This document shows positions 47,974 through 56,053 of a stretch of DNA of 64,000 bases, one piece after another. The notes beneath the pieces are model-generated. The model made no database searches and had not been told where the DNA came from. It saw only the letters and a program-made list of their open reading frames with translations. Source of the stretch: Alphaproteobacteria bacterium (GTDB lineage Bacteria; Pseudomonadota; Alphaproteobacteria; Sphingomonadales; Sphingomonadaceae); assembly GCA_005883305.1 (NCBI GenBank), contig VBAC01000001.1, positions 1,178,001-1,242,000 of the forward strand, given 5' to 3'. The translations under genes and the position numbers were made by a program. How positions within the stretch are numbered: position 1 is the stretch's first letter; each line of letters starts with the position of its first letter.

Positions 47974-48492
47974 TCAGCGCGCCGCGATCACCTCGGCGGC
48001 GAAGCGGTCGCTCTGGTTGGCGAAGACCAGCAGGTTGACCGCGAGATTGCCGCGGATGAAGCCGAAATCGGCGGTCAAATAGCGCTGCAGCGCCGGGCGC
48101 CCGTCGGCGGTGAGATAGGCACGCGAGAAAGCGTAGCGCTGGTTGAAAGCCTGGACCGCCGCCGGCAGCCGCGCCGCGGCCGGCCCCGTAGGCCGGTTCC
48201 ACAGCGCCTGGATGCTGATCGCCTTGCACGCCGCCCCTGCCCGCTCGCAATTGCCGAACAGGATCGCCGCGCGCCGGCGGTTGGGAAAGGTGACGTCCAG
48301 CGCGGGCCGCTCGGCCGTCCCCCGCCGGACGAACTGCGCGCGGATCTGGGTCAGCACGCTTTCGACCGTCTCGTAGTTGAAGGTCGAAAGCACCTGCCGG
48401 TTTTCGGGCGCTGCCGGATTCCAGGGCGGCGGCGCCTGGGCGCCGGCGGACGACGCCGCCAGCGCCAATGCGGTCGATGCTACCAGCCGCAC
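47974..48492 (-). CDS. secreted YbjN-like protein
   Basis: A 172-residue protein with a signal peptide (VRLVASTALALAASSAGAQA). The mature part fits the YbjN fold (type III secretion chaperone-like): VESVLTQIRAQFV, DVTFPNRRRAAILFGNCERA, IQALWNRP and ADFGFIRGNLAVNLLVF. The start is GTG at 48492 and overlaps the M2 peptidase stop by 13 bases, so it is translated from the same message. Function of the family is not established; export and two cysteines suggest a periplasmic role. Confidence 0.7.
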   Translation of the reverse strand: MRLVASTALALAASSAGAQAPPPWNPAAPENRQVLSTFNYETVESVLTQIRAQFVRRGTAERPALDVTFPNRRRAAILFGNCERAGAACKAISIQALWNRPTGPAAARLPAAVQAFNQRYAFSRAYLTADGRPALQRYLTADFGFIRGNLAVNLLVFANQSDRFAAEVIAAR

Positions 48493-50348
48493 CGCCGTCC
48501 CCGGTTCTGCTCCCGCAGCCAGCCGAGCAGCGGCCGGAAATATTCGACCATCGGCTCGGCCGAAATCTCGCGCGTGCCGGTGAAGGCCTGGAGCGCGTCG
48601 GGCCAGGGCCGCGAAGCGCCCATGGCGAGCATCTCGTTGAGCCGCCGGCCGACCTCGCGGTTGCCGTAGAAGGAGCAGCGGTGAAGCGGCCCCTGCCAGC
48701 CGGCAATGTCGCACGCCGCCTTGAAGAACTGGAACTGGAGGATCCGGGCGAGGAAATAGCGCGTGTAGGGCACGCTCGCCGGAACGTGATATTTGGCGCC
48801 GGCGTCGAAGTTCGTCTCGCTCCGCGCCACCGGCGGGCGGATGCCCTGATATTCGAGCCGCATCCGGTCCCAAGCCGCCTGATATTCGCCGGGCGCGATC
48901 TGGCCGGAGAAGATTCCCCAGCGATAGCGGTCGACGAGCAGGCCGAAGGGCAGGAAGGCGATCTTGTCGAGCGCCTGGCGAAGCAGAAGCGCGCGATCCT
49001 GGTCCGGGGTCGGCATCTGGTTCGCCTGGAGCAGGCCGATCTGCTGCAGATATTCGGGAGTGACCGAAAGCGCGATCGTGTCGCCGATCGCCTCGTGGAA
49101 GCCGTCATTGGCGCTGTCGAGATAAAGGAACGGCTGCCTATTGTAGGCGCGCTGGTAGAAATTGTGGCCGAGTTCGTGGTGCGCGGTGACGAAGTCGTCG
49201 GCGTTGACCCGCGTGCACATCTTGATCCTGAGGTCGTTGACGTTGTCGACGTCCCAGGCCGAGGCGTGGCAGATCACTTCGCGGTCGCGCGGCTGGGTGA
49301 TCATCGATCGCTCCCAGAAGGTCTGCGGCAGCGATTCGAATCCGAGCGAGGTGAAGAAGCCCTCGGCGGTGCGGATTATCCGCTCGGGCGTGTAATGCGC
49401 GCGCTCGAGCAGGTTGGTGAGATCGTAAGCCGGCCGGCCCGATCCGGCGGGCGCGACGACGTCGTAGATATTGCCCCATTCCTGGGCCCACAGATTGCCG
49501 AGCAAATCGGCGCGGATCGGGCCGTCGGCGGACTGAACGGCGTCGCCGTAACGGCGGTTGAGGCCGGCGCGGGTGAAGCAGTGAAGCTCGACATAGAGCG
49601 GGCGGACCTCGGTCCACAGCCGCTCGGTCAGCGCCGCGAACTCGTCCGGGCTCATGTCGTATTTGGAGCGCCACATCGCGCCGGTGTCGGCGAAGCCGAG
49701 CTCGCGTGCCCCGGCATTGGCGATCTCGACCATGCGCTGGTAGGGCTGGCGCATCGGCGATCCGACATTGTCGTTCCAGCTCTTCCACATCTCCTGAAGC
49801 TGGGCCGGGTTGCGGACCGTTCCCATCCGCGCCTCGATCTCGTTGCCGGTGAGCTGTTCGCCGCCCATCGTCCCGCGGCCGCGGCCATATTGCGACGAAA
49901 GGTCGGTCGAGATCCGGTTGAGCTCGGCCGCGGCGCCCGGCGTGGCCGGAGCGGCGAGGACGAGGCCGTTGCGAAGGATGTTGAGCTTGCGCCGCGTGTC
50001 CGGGCTGAGGCCGGGGACGTTGGCGTAGCGCGCCGCCTCGGTCGCGTAGCGAACGCCCATCTCCGTCCCGATCGTTCCGAAATGCGCGGCGAGCGCGTCG
50101 GTGTCCGGCGTGATGTAGGTCGCGTTGACCCATTGCGCGCGGGCCGAAATGGCGCCGAATTCGCTGAGCTCCCGCTCCGCCCGGGCGATGAACGCGTCGG
50201 CCTCGGCGGCGGTCGGAGCGGCCGCCGGTGCGGACGCTGCCGCGGGCGGCGCACCGGCGGCTGCGCTCTGGTCGGCCGCGGCCGTCGTGCAGCCGGCGGC
50301 GAGGCAGGCGGAAAGGGTCAGGGCGAGCAGGGATACGCTGCTTTTCAT
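48480..50348 (-). CDS. M2-family (angiotensin-converting-enzyme-like) zinc dipeptidase, lipoprotein
   Basis: A 622-residue zinc metallopeptidase. A lipoprotein signal ends in LAAGC with Cys20; an Ala/Pro linker leads to the catalytic domain. The zinc motif HELGH has H391, E392 and H395, with the third ligand in NDGFHEAIGDTI about 25 residues on. The family (peptidase M2) releases dipeptides from peptide C-termini. The start at 50348 gives the lipobox near the N-terminus; the in-frame region upstream lacks a ribosome site. Outer-membrane anchoring is likely. Confidence 0.9.
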   Translation of the reverse strand: MKSSVSLLALTLSACLAAGCTTAAADQSAAAGAPPAAASAPAAAPTAAEADAFIARAERELSEFGAISARAQWVNATYITPDTDALAAHFGTIGTEMGVRYATEAARYANVPGLSPDTRRKLNILRNGLVLAAPATPGAAAELNRISTDLSSQYGRGRGTMGGEQLTGNEIEARMGTVRNPAQLQEMWKSWNDNVGSPMRQPYQRMVEIANAGARELGFADTGAMWRSKYDMSPDEFAALTERLWTEVRPLYVELHCFTRAGLNRRYGDAVQSADGPIRADLLGNLWAQEWGNIYDVVAPAGSGRPAYDLTNLLERAHYTPERIIRTAEGFFTSLGFESLPQTFWERSMITQPRDREVICHASAWDVDNVNDLRIKMCTRVNADDFVTAHHELGHNFYQRAYNRQPFLYLDSANDGFHEAIGDTIALSVTPEYLQQIGLLQANQMPTPDQDRALLLRQALDKIAFLPFGLLVDRYRWGIFSGQIAPGEYQAAWDRMRLEYQGIRPPVARSETNFDAGAKYHVPASVPYTRYFLARILQFQFFKAACDIAGWQGPLHRCSFYGNREVGRRLNEMLAMGASRPWPDALQAFTGTREISAEPMVEYFRPLLGWLREQNRGRRCGW

Positions 50349-50412
50349 CGGGTCGGCACTCCTCGCAATGTCATCTGGCGTGCGGCGCTCATGGACCTGC
50401 GAAAACACAGGG

Positions 50413-51156
50413 TCAACGGGCGAGAAAATCCGCGATCGCCTGCCCGAGTTCCGGCTTCGTGACGGCGCTCATGTGATTGCCGGGAACCTCGACATATTCG
50501 CCCGCCGGCAACAAAGCGGCGAGCGCTTCGGACGAGCCGTTGTCGTGATCTTCGGCGCCCGACAGGACGAGCGTCGGCATCGAAATGCTGCGCAGCATTT
50601 CCTCGCTCGTATCGACGAACGAATCGAGCAGCGGAAGCAGCGCTTCGGGATCGCCGCCGGTGGTCTTGAGGAACGCCTCGGCCAGCCATTCGGGCGAGCC
50701 GCGCGGATGCGTCCCGAGGCCCTTGAGAATCGTCTTGAAATGCTCCGAGCGGCGGCCGGTGTCGAGCAGCCCCTGCAAGCCCATGCCGCTGACGATCAGC
50801 CGCCGCGGCGCCGCGCCCTTCGCGACCATTCGCACCGCCGTCCGGGCTCCGAGCGAATAGCCGCCGAGATCGTAATCGGCGAGCGCCAGATGCTTCACCA
50901 GTGCGATCCCGTCGCCCGCGAGCACGTCCTTCGGATAGGCCGAGGATTCGTGCGGCCGGGCGCTGGTCCCGTGCCCGCGCAGATCCGGCATGATCACCCG
51001 AAACCCGCGCCCGGCGATCGCCCCGGCGTGGCCGAAGCGGATCCAGTTGGTGTCGGCGTCGGAGAACAGCCCGTGGAGCAGGATGACAGGCTTCCCCTCC
51101 CCCTGCTCGTGCCAGGCGAGCTCGACGCCGTCCGGAGCCGTGAAAACCTGCCTCAT
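50413..51156 (-). CDS. alpha/beta-fold hydrolase
   Basis: A 247-residue hydrolase. The oxyanion region HGLFSD follows strand 3, the nucleophile serine is in GYSLGAR, and the acid and histidine are in LVLSGAEDHDN and VPGNHMSAV. It resembles esterases or haloperoxidase-like enzymes; the substrate is unknown. The start at 51156 is preferred to 51186 because the latter overlaps the GFA stop and lacks conservation. It is 19 bases downstream of a GFA-family gene and may be cotranscribed. Confidence 0.88.
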   Translation of the reverse strand: MRQVFTAPDGVELAWHEQGEGKPVILLHGLFSDADTNWIRFGHAGAIAGRGFRVIMPDLRGHGTSARPHESSAYPKDVLAGDGIALVKHLALADYDLGGYSLGARTAVRMVAKGAAPRRLIVSGMGLQGLLDTGRRSEHFKTILKGLGTHPRGSPEWLAEAFLKTTGGDPEALLPLLDSFVDTSEEMLRSISMPTLVLSGAEDHDNGSSEALAALLPAGEYVEVPGNHMSAVTKPELGQAIADFLAR

Positions 51157-51175
51157 TGCCGAGTCTCCCGCGGCC

Positions 51176-51625
51176 TCAACCTGCATGCGGCATGCCGCCG
51201 GTCGCCTTGGTCCACCGCGCGACCAGGGGCTCGTATTCCTCGCTGCGCATCTCCGGCAGGCCCTCGGTATTGAGCCAGTCCCGGTGCATGCTCTCCGCCC
51301 CGAAATGGCTGATGGGCACGAACCGCGACGGATCGTCGAACGAAGCGACGGTCAGGTCGATCTTGTCGCTGTCCGGATAGTCGAAGCCAAGCGACGTGCC
51401 GCACGAGGCGCAATAAGGCCGCCGGGCGATCGGAGAGCTCTCGAACCAGTCCGGCTCCCCCTCCCAGGCGACGTCGGCCTTCATCGCATTCTTGAACGCG
51501 ATCGAGACGCTCCCGGTCGCGCGCTGGCACATCCGGCAATGGCAGAGATAAGCGTCGCCATTCTCGATACGCGCCGTGTAGCGAACCCTGCCGCAGGCGC
51601 AGCCGCCGGCCATCGTGTCAGTCAT
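51176..51625 (-). CDS. GFA-family (glutathione-dependent formaldehyde-activating-like) protein
   Basis: A 149-residue zinc-binding protein of the GFA/CENP-V fold. The cysteine ladder is GCACGRVRY, CHCRMC and CASCG, the family's zinc ligands. Members may bind glutathione adducts, but most are uncharacterised; the gene name should not be read as a proven activity. AGGAGACGG precedes the ATG. It is upstream of the alpha/beta hydrolase in the same orientation. Confidence 0.88.
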   Translation of the reverse strand: MTDTMAGGCACGRVRYTARIENGDAYLCHCRMCQRATGSVSIAFKNAMKADVAWEGEPDWFESSPIARRPYCASCGTSLGFDYPDSDKIDLTVASFDDPSRFVPISHFGAESMHRDWLNTEGLPEMRSEEYEPLVARWTKATGGMPHAG

Positions 51626-51654
51626 TCACCACCGTCTCCTGTCGGTTTCAGATT

Positions 51655-52071
51655 CTAGGTTCTGGGCAGCAACACCGATCTTCCCGAATGGCCGCCCGCC
51701 TCGAGGACTTGATGAAACTCCTCATCGTCGGTCACCAATCCACAATCCTCGCGAAGCGCCAGTGCCAAATACAGGCAATCATAGACGGAGTGCTGCAATC
51801 GAAAGCCCCAGGCGAGTGCCTCGCCGACCAGCTCGCGCGCGGGATGCAACCGCTCGAAAAATTCGGGCAGGGCCTCAAGATTCCGCTCCGCATGAATTGA
51901 CAGCAATTCGGATCGCTTCACCTTTCGCCACAAAGCGCTCGCGGCCTCGATCAAAAGCCAGTCCGGACCGATTAGAGGATCTGAAATCTCCAGATAGTGT
52001 CGCGCCGCTTCCGAGCGAGGCTCGCGCACGACAAATTTGACCGCGACGCTCGCGTCAACGACGAGCGGCAC
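51655..52071 (-). CDS. vapC: PIN-domain toxin, second VapC
   Basis: A 138-residue PIN protein. Acidic residues lie in VVDASVAVKFV, LIEAASALW, SVYDCLYLALA and LVTDDEEFHQ, the four-acid arrangement of VapC nucleases. The start is GTG at 52071 and overlaps the antitoxin gene by 17 bases. It is unrelated in detail to the VapC at 18387, so the window has two independent modules. Confidence 0.88.
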   Translation of the reverse strand: MPLVVDASVAVKFVVREPRSEAARHYLEISDPLIGPDWLLIEAASALWRKVKRSELLSIHAERNLEALPEFFERLHPARELVGEALAWGFRLQHSVYDCLYLALALREDCGLVTDDEEFHQVLEAGGHSGRSVLLPRT

Positions 52072-52357
52072 TGCGATCGTCCGCCCAGCCGTCGTCCACC
52101 CATCTCCCGTGATCCGTGTCTCTATCCCATCGGATCAGTAACGTGCTGTCACTGGCATCCGGCCCATCGGGCGGAGTCATCGCCTGAAGCTCCGCCGATA
52201 GCTTCAGGAGCGTCGCGGAGTCCTTTCTGGTTGACGGGCGGTTGGTCTCGATCAACTCGCGCAATTCGGCTTCAAGTGACCGGCCCTTTTCCTTGGCTGC
52301 GGCACGGAACGCCTCCAAGGTCTCGTCCTTGATCTTGCGGATGAGTGCCTGCGCCAT
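52055..52357 (-). CDS. vapB: antitoxin of the second VapBC module (ribbon-helix-helix, FitA-like)
   Basis: A 100-residue protein. The N-terminal 45 residues (MAQALIRKIKDETLEAFRAA, KGRSLEAELRELI) form a ribbon-helix-helix DNA-binding domain of the FitA/Arc class; the C-terminal half is acidic and aspartate/tryptophan-rich, as expected for toxin binding. Translation overlaps the toxin gene. A different antitoxin class from the VapB at 18793 confirms the modules are not duplicates. Confidence 0.85.
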   Translation of the reverse strand: MAQALIRKIKDETLEAFRAAAKEKGRSLEAELRELIETNRPSTRKDSATLLKLSAELQAMTPPDGPDASDSTLLIRWDRDTDHGRWVDDGWADDRSAARR

Positions 52358-52380
52358 CTAGCCCTGATAACATAGTGCTA

Positions 52381-52806
52381 TCACTCGCTCAAGCGGATCG
52401 CCTCCAGCTTCGCCCGCCAACCCTCGGGCAGCGGCGCCGGCCGCCGGGACTCCCGCCCGACGTAGACGTGGGTGAAATGCCCCTCGGCGGCCGCTTCCTC
52501 CCCGCCCTTGGCGAAGACTCCCAGTCGGTAGGTGACGCTCGAAGTGCCGAGTCGCTCGACGCCGAGGCCGATCTCGACGGCTTGCGGATAGGCGAGCGAA
52601 GCGGCGTAGCGGCAGCCGGTCTCGACGACGAGGCCGATCGGATCGCCGGCCGCGACGTCGAGCAGCCCGGCCTCGATCAGCCAGCCGTTCACCGCGGTAT
52701 CGAACCACGCGTAATGGACCGTGTTGTTGACGTGGCCGTAGGCGTCGTTGTCCGCCCAGCGGGTGGCGATCTCGCGCCACACCGGATAATCGGCGCGCGC
52801 CCTCAA
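52381..52806 (-). CDS. acyl-CoA thioesterase (hotdog fold)
   Basis: A 141-residue 4-hydroxybenzoyl-CoA thioesterase-like protein. The signature RWADNDAYGHVNNTVHYAW contains the catalytic aspartate, followed by VETGCRYAASLAYPQAVEIG and the strand FTHVYVGRES. No ATG or GTG is suitably placed; a TTG at 52806 overlaps the stop of the upstream dehydrogenase as TTGA, the TTG counterpart of the usual ATGA. It is therefore translationally coupled to the alcohol dehydrogenase. The acyl substrate is unknown. Confidence 0.85.
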   Translation of the reverse strand: MRARADYPVWREIATRWADNDAYGHVNNTVHYAWFDTAVNGWLIEAGLLDVAAGDPIGLVVETGCRYAASLAYPQAVEIGLGVERLGTSSVTYRLGVFAKGGEEAAAEGHFTHVYVGRESRRPAPLPEGWRAKLEAIRLSE

Positions 52807-53930
52807 AGCGCGGCCTCGTAGAGCCGCCGCGCGTCGGCCTCGCCGATCGGGCAGGGATTGTTCTGAAGGAGCCGCTCCTGCTTCATCGCTTCCGAGGCGA
52901 GCAGGTCGAGATGCTCCGGCCCAATTCCGACTTCCGAGAGGCGCAGCGGCAGCCCGGTGGCGCGGGTCAGCGTGGCGAGGCTCTCCACCAGCCCTTGCGC
53001 CTGAGCCTGAGTCCCCAGCGCCTCCAGGCCAGGATCGAGCACGCAGCCGAGCTCGGCATAGTCGGCCATCGCCGCCGGCATGTTGTGGCCGAGTACATGA
53101 GTCAGGACGAGCGAATTGGAAAGGCCGTGCGGCACGTGGAAGTGACCGCCCAGCGGATAAGCGAGCGCGTGGACTCCGGCGACCGGAGCGCTGTCGAACG
53201 CGACTCCGGCATAATGGGCGCCGAGCAGCATCTTGCCGCGCGCCTCCAGATCGTCCGGCCGGTCGCAGGCGGCGATGAGGTTCTGCGACAGCAACCGAAG
53301 CGCCTCGCGCGCCAGCATGTCGGAGACCGGGTTCTTGCGCCGCGCCGAGGTATAGGCTTCGATCGCGTGGACCATCGCGTCGATCCCCGTCGCCGCGGTG
53401 ACGTGGCGCGGCAGGCCGACGGTCAGCTCCGGATCGAGCACCGCCCAATCGGCATTGAGCGGCGCGCTGTTCACAGCGTTCTTGACGCTGCCGCCCACCG
53501 TGATCACCGAAACCGATGTCGCCTCCGATCCGGTGCCCGCCGTCGTCGGCACCAGCGCCAGCGGCAGGCCCTTTCCGGTCGCCTTGCCGACGCCCCAGAT
53601 CGAGTCGAGATCGTCGCCGCTGCCGATGAGGTAGGCGGCGAGCTTGGCCACATCCATCGGGCTGCCGCCGCCGAACCCGACCACCGAGGCGCAGCCCACT
53701 CCCGCGGCGACCGCCGCCATCAGCGTACCGCGCGAGGGATCCTGCTCGACCGAGTCGAATACGATCGCATCCGGGAGCGCTGCCAGCGCCGCGTCGGCGA
53801 GGCCGAGCGCTCGCACGTTCGCGTCGGTCACGAACAGGCATGGCCCTTCGGGCAGCAGCTCCGCGAGCCGGGTCGCCGCGCCGCTCCCGGCGATCAACTT
53901 CGGGCCGTAGTGAAACTCGAAAGGCTGCAT
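52803..53930 (-). CDS. iron-containing alcohol dehydrogenase
   Basis: A 375-residue group III dehydrogenase. The nucleotide-binding GFGGGSPMDVAK and the family signature around ATGIDAMVHAIEAY, with further metal histidines in the HFHVPHGLSN region, are complete. It oxidises or reduces an alcohol/aldehyde with NAD(P). The start at 53930 gives the conserved N-terminus MQPFEFHYGPKLI. It overlaps the thioesterase gene; together they could process an aldehyde and its acyl-CoA, which is an inference. Confidence 0.92.
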   Translation of the reverse strand: MQPFEFHYGPKLIAGSGAATRLAELLPEGPCLFVTDANVRALGLADAALAALPDAIVFDSVEQDPSRGTLMAAVAAGVGCASVVGFGGGSPMDVAKLAAYLIGSGDDLDSIWGVGKATGKGLPLALVPTTAGTGSEATSVSVITVGGSVKNAVNSAPLNADWAVLDPELTVGLPRHVTAATGIDAMVHAIEAYTSARRKNPVSDMLAREALRLLSQNLIAACDRPDDLEARGKMLLGAHYAGVAFDSAPVAGVHALAYPLGGHFHVPHGLSNSLVLTHVLGHNMPAAMADYAELGCVLDPGLEALGTQAQAQGLVESLATLTRATGLPLRLSEVGIGPEHLDLLASEAMKQERLLQNNPCPIGEADARRLYEAAL

Positions 53931-53967
53931 GGAGGTGGAAATAGAGCCGCTTTCGGCCCGCGTCACG

Positions 53968-54429
53968 TCAAAGCGAGCGCTGGAGCCGGCTCAGCAGGCT
54001 TCGCGCGGGGCTTCCCCCCGCTTCAAGCGCGACATGGCCGGAATCGATCCGGCTGACCCGCTCGTAAAGCTCCTCGCTCGCCTGGACCAGGCCGGCGGCG
54101 GCCTCGGGCAGGCGGGTGAAGAGCTCGCGGTCTGTCAGCGGCGCCTCGCCGAGCCGCCGCTCGTCCTCTCCCGCCTGGGCCGGGCTAAGCTCGCCGGCGG
54201 CCACCGCGCGCTGGGTCAGCAGCCAGGCGATGACGTGCATCAGCCGCGTGGTGACCTTGAGCGACTCGCACGAGAAGCCGACCCGGTCGACCGGATCGAG
54301 CGAGAGGCGGTCGTCGCGTCCGCTGGTGTCGAAATAGGAGCGCGCCTCGTCCGCCAGCACCATCGCCTCGACGTAGAGCGCGTCGACCAGCTTCGGCGTC
54401 AATTGTCCCTGGAGCGCGGGGTTGCCCAT
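53968..54429 (-). CDS. rcdA: RcdA-like adaptor (DUF1465), regulator of CtrA degradation
   Basis: A roughly 153-residue helical protein of DUF1465, the family of Caulobacter RcdA, which delivers CtrA and other substrates to ClpXP at the G1-S transition. Recognisable segments are LVDALYVEAMVLADEARSYF, LSLDPVDRVGFSCESLKVTT, RLMHVIAWLLTQRAV and APLTDRELFTRLPE. ATG codons at 54447, 54435 and 54429 are all in frame; 54429 has the best-placed purine stretch (CAGGGA). The C-terminal tail is disordered-looking, as in RcdA. DivL, acting earlier in the same pathway, is encoded at 39000. Confidence 0.85.
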   Translation of the reverse strand: MGNPALQGQLTPKLVDALYVEAMVLADEARSYFDTSGRDDRLSLDPVDRVGFSCESLKVTTRLMHVIAWLLTQRAVAAGELSPAQAGEDERRLGEAPLTDRELFTRLPEAAAGLVQASEELYERVSRIDSGHVALEAGGSPARSLLSRLQRSL

Positions 54430-54509
54430 CGCCATTCCCTGCCACATCGCGTGGCGGGCGAAAACGGCAAAAGAGGGTAAAGAACGTCCCGATCCGGGCC
54501 GTCCCCTCC

Positions 54510-54722
54510 TCAGGCGATGATATCGGGGATTCGGATGTCCTCGAGCTGGGCGATCTCGTCCTTCAGCCTCAGCTTTCGTTTCTTCAGCCTTGCGAGCTGG
54601 ACGTCGTCGCTGGCGGTCATGCCGCTGAGTGCGTCGATTGCGCTGTCGAGATCGCGATGCTCGGTGCGCAGAATCGCGAGTCGCGATTCCGGATCCTGAG
54701 CGGCTGAGTGGTTCGCTTCCAT
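54510..54722 (-). CDS. YdcH-family (DUF465) coiled-coil protein
   Basis: A 70-residue protein of the YdcH/DUF465 family: LRTEHRDLDSAIDALSGM is the first helix and DVQLARLKKRKLRLKDEIAQ the second, forming a short coiled-coil hairpin. Function is unknown. It is divergent from a paralogue at 54938, sharing a 215-base spacer. AGGGACG precedes the ATG. Confidence 0.85.
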   Translation of the reverse strand: MEANHSAAQDPESRLAILRTEHRDLDSAIDALSGMTASDDVQLARLKKRKLRLKDEIAQLEDIRIPDIIA

Positions 54723-54937
54723 TGGCGTCCCTCGCTGCTGTGCTGTCGATGGCCCATATTAGGGTCCAAACCCGATCCCCACAATGGTCGTGACGGAGCG
54801 GATTTGCGTCAAGGCAACCTTTGGGCCCCGAACCTTCGCCGAGCCGCCGTGCATATCCGTTGGAACGCGGTTCTGCGGGGAGACAAGGGGCCGCCGCCGG
54901 GCTTAGGATGGGGGCATCAGCCACGAAGGAGATGGGA

Positions 54938-55114
54938 ATGCACCAGGCGCACGTTTCGGCTCTCGAGGCCAAGCATGCCGGACTCGAGGCCAGGATCGAA
55001 GAGGAAAGCCAGCGCCCGCTGCCGGACGCGACGACGCTCGCCCGGCTCAAGAAAGAGAAGCTCAGGGTCAAGGAAGAGATGAACGGGCTTCAGGGCCCGT
55101 CGCCGATCCACTGA
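54938..55114 (+). CDS. YdcH-family (DUF465) coiled-coil protein, paralogue
   Basis: A 58-residue protein with the same two-helix plan (ALEAKHAGLEARIEEESQRP; TLARLKKEKLRVKEEMNGL). The ATG at 54938 is six bases after AAGGAG and is preferred to one six bases earlier. It is a divergent paralogue of the gene at 54510. A terminator follows. Confidence 0.8.
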   Translation: MHQAHVSALEAKHAGLEARIEEESQRPLPDATTLARLKKEKLRVKEEMNGLQGPSPIH

Positions 55115-55121
55115 CCCGGCC

Positions 55122-55152
55122 CGCCGCCCCGGGACCGCCGGGGCGGCGTTTT
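55122..55152 (+). terminator. intrinsic terminator after the ydcH paralogue
   Basis: The perfect 11-bp stem CGCCGCCCCGG / CCGGGGCGGCG with a 5-base loop is followed by TTTT. It lies 7 bases after the stop and abuts the convergent dksA end. Confidence 0.9.
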
Positions 55153-55157
55153 CGATT

Positions 55158-55598
55158 TCAGTCGTCGCGCGAGACTCGCTCGTTGCGCTCGTGACGCTCC
55201 TGCGCCTCGACCGTCATCGTCGCGATCGGCCGCGCCTCCAGCCGGGCGAGGCTGATCGGCTCGCCGGTCACTTCGCAAAAGCCATATTCGCCGGTCTCGA
55301 TGCGGTGAAGCGCGGCGTCGATCTTGGAGATCAGCTTGCGCTGGCGGTCGCGGGTGCGAAGGTGGATTCCCCAATCGGTCTCGCTCGACGCGCGATCAGT
55401 GAGGTCGGCTTCCTGGATCGGCCCGCTGGCCAGGGCCGCCATCGTCTCGCGGGATTCCCGCACGATGCTGTCCTTCCAGGCGAGCAGCTTCTGCCGGAAA
55501 TAGGCGAGCTGCTCGGAATTCATGAATTCTTCGTTGGCGCTTGGACGATAGCCGCCGACGAATTGCGGATTCAGTACGTCACTATGAAGCGTAGCCAT
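55158..55598 (-). CDS. dksA: RNA polymerase-binding transcription factor DksA
   Basis: A 146-residue protein. The coiled-coil region (YFRQKLLAWKDSIVRESRET) carries the ADLTDRASSETDW motif with the acidic tip residues, and the globular end has YGFCEVTGEPISLARLEARP and TMTVEAQERHE. As in other alphaproteobacterial DksA proteins the zinc site is reduced to one cysteine. It modulates transcription with ppGpp. The ATG at 55598 is preferred; the frame is open to 55829 but that stretch is unrelated to DksA. Confidence 0.94.
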   Translation of the reverse strand: MATLHSDVLNPQFVGGYRPSANEEFMNSEQLAYFRQKLLAWKDSIVRESRETMAALASGPIQEADLTDRASSETDWGIHLRTRDRQRKLISKIDAALHRIETGEYGFCEVTGEPISLARLEARPIATMTVEAQERHERNERVSRDD

Positions 55599-56053
55599 TA
55601 CCCCTCCACTCCCCGTCTCCCGGCGCGCACGCCGGGGGCCCGAACAAGGGGTGAGGGTCAGGTGTGCCCCCGAATCTAAACCTCCCACCCCGAACCGGCC
55701 TATAGCTACGCCGAAAGGCCAGCACAAGTCACTCAAACGCGGCGGAAAATTGGGCGAAGTCAAGCACCTCGCCCCGCGCCTGGAGCGACTCGGCGCAGCG
55801 GGCCGCGAATCGGGCCGGCGGACGACCAAAAGTGTGCCGCGCCGGCCTCCGGGTTTTCCCCGAACCGTTCACCTGCCGCGCGGGGCTGTCCGGTTCTGGG
55901 ACGGAAGGGCCGCCAAGCCCCCGAATCCGGCCCGTTTCAGGCAAGAAGAGGGTTAACGCGCTTGCACTTAAACCCTTCATTTGCATGTGGTCTGTACGCC
56001 GCGGTCCAGACGGGAACATCCGGACGGTCCGGGCCAGAACAGGGAATGCTGCT
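55599..56053. other. 455-base spacer between dksA and the PEP-CTERM-like gene
   Basis: This holds the divergent control regions of two genes. A GAACCGTTCACCTGCCG block at 55862-55878 matches, with one difference, a block at 15561-15577 upstream of the CHAP gene. TTAA-N11-TTAA at 55953-55971 is noted but not of CtrA spacing. No reading frame with gene-like features was found. Confidence 0.5.

Noticed and set aside
55953-55971. TTAA...TTAA considered as a CtrA site upstream of the PEP-CTERM-like gene
   Set aside because: The spacing is 11 bases, not the 7 of the CtrA consensus.
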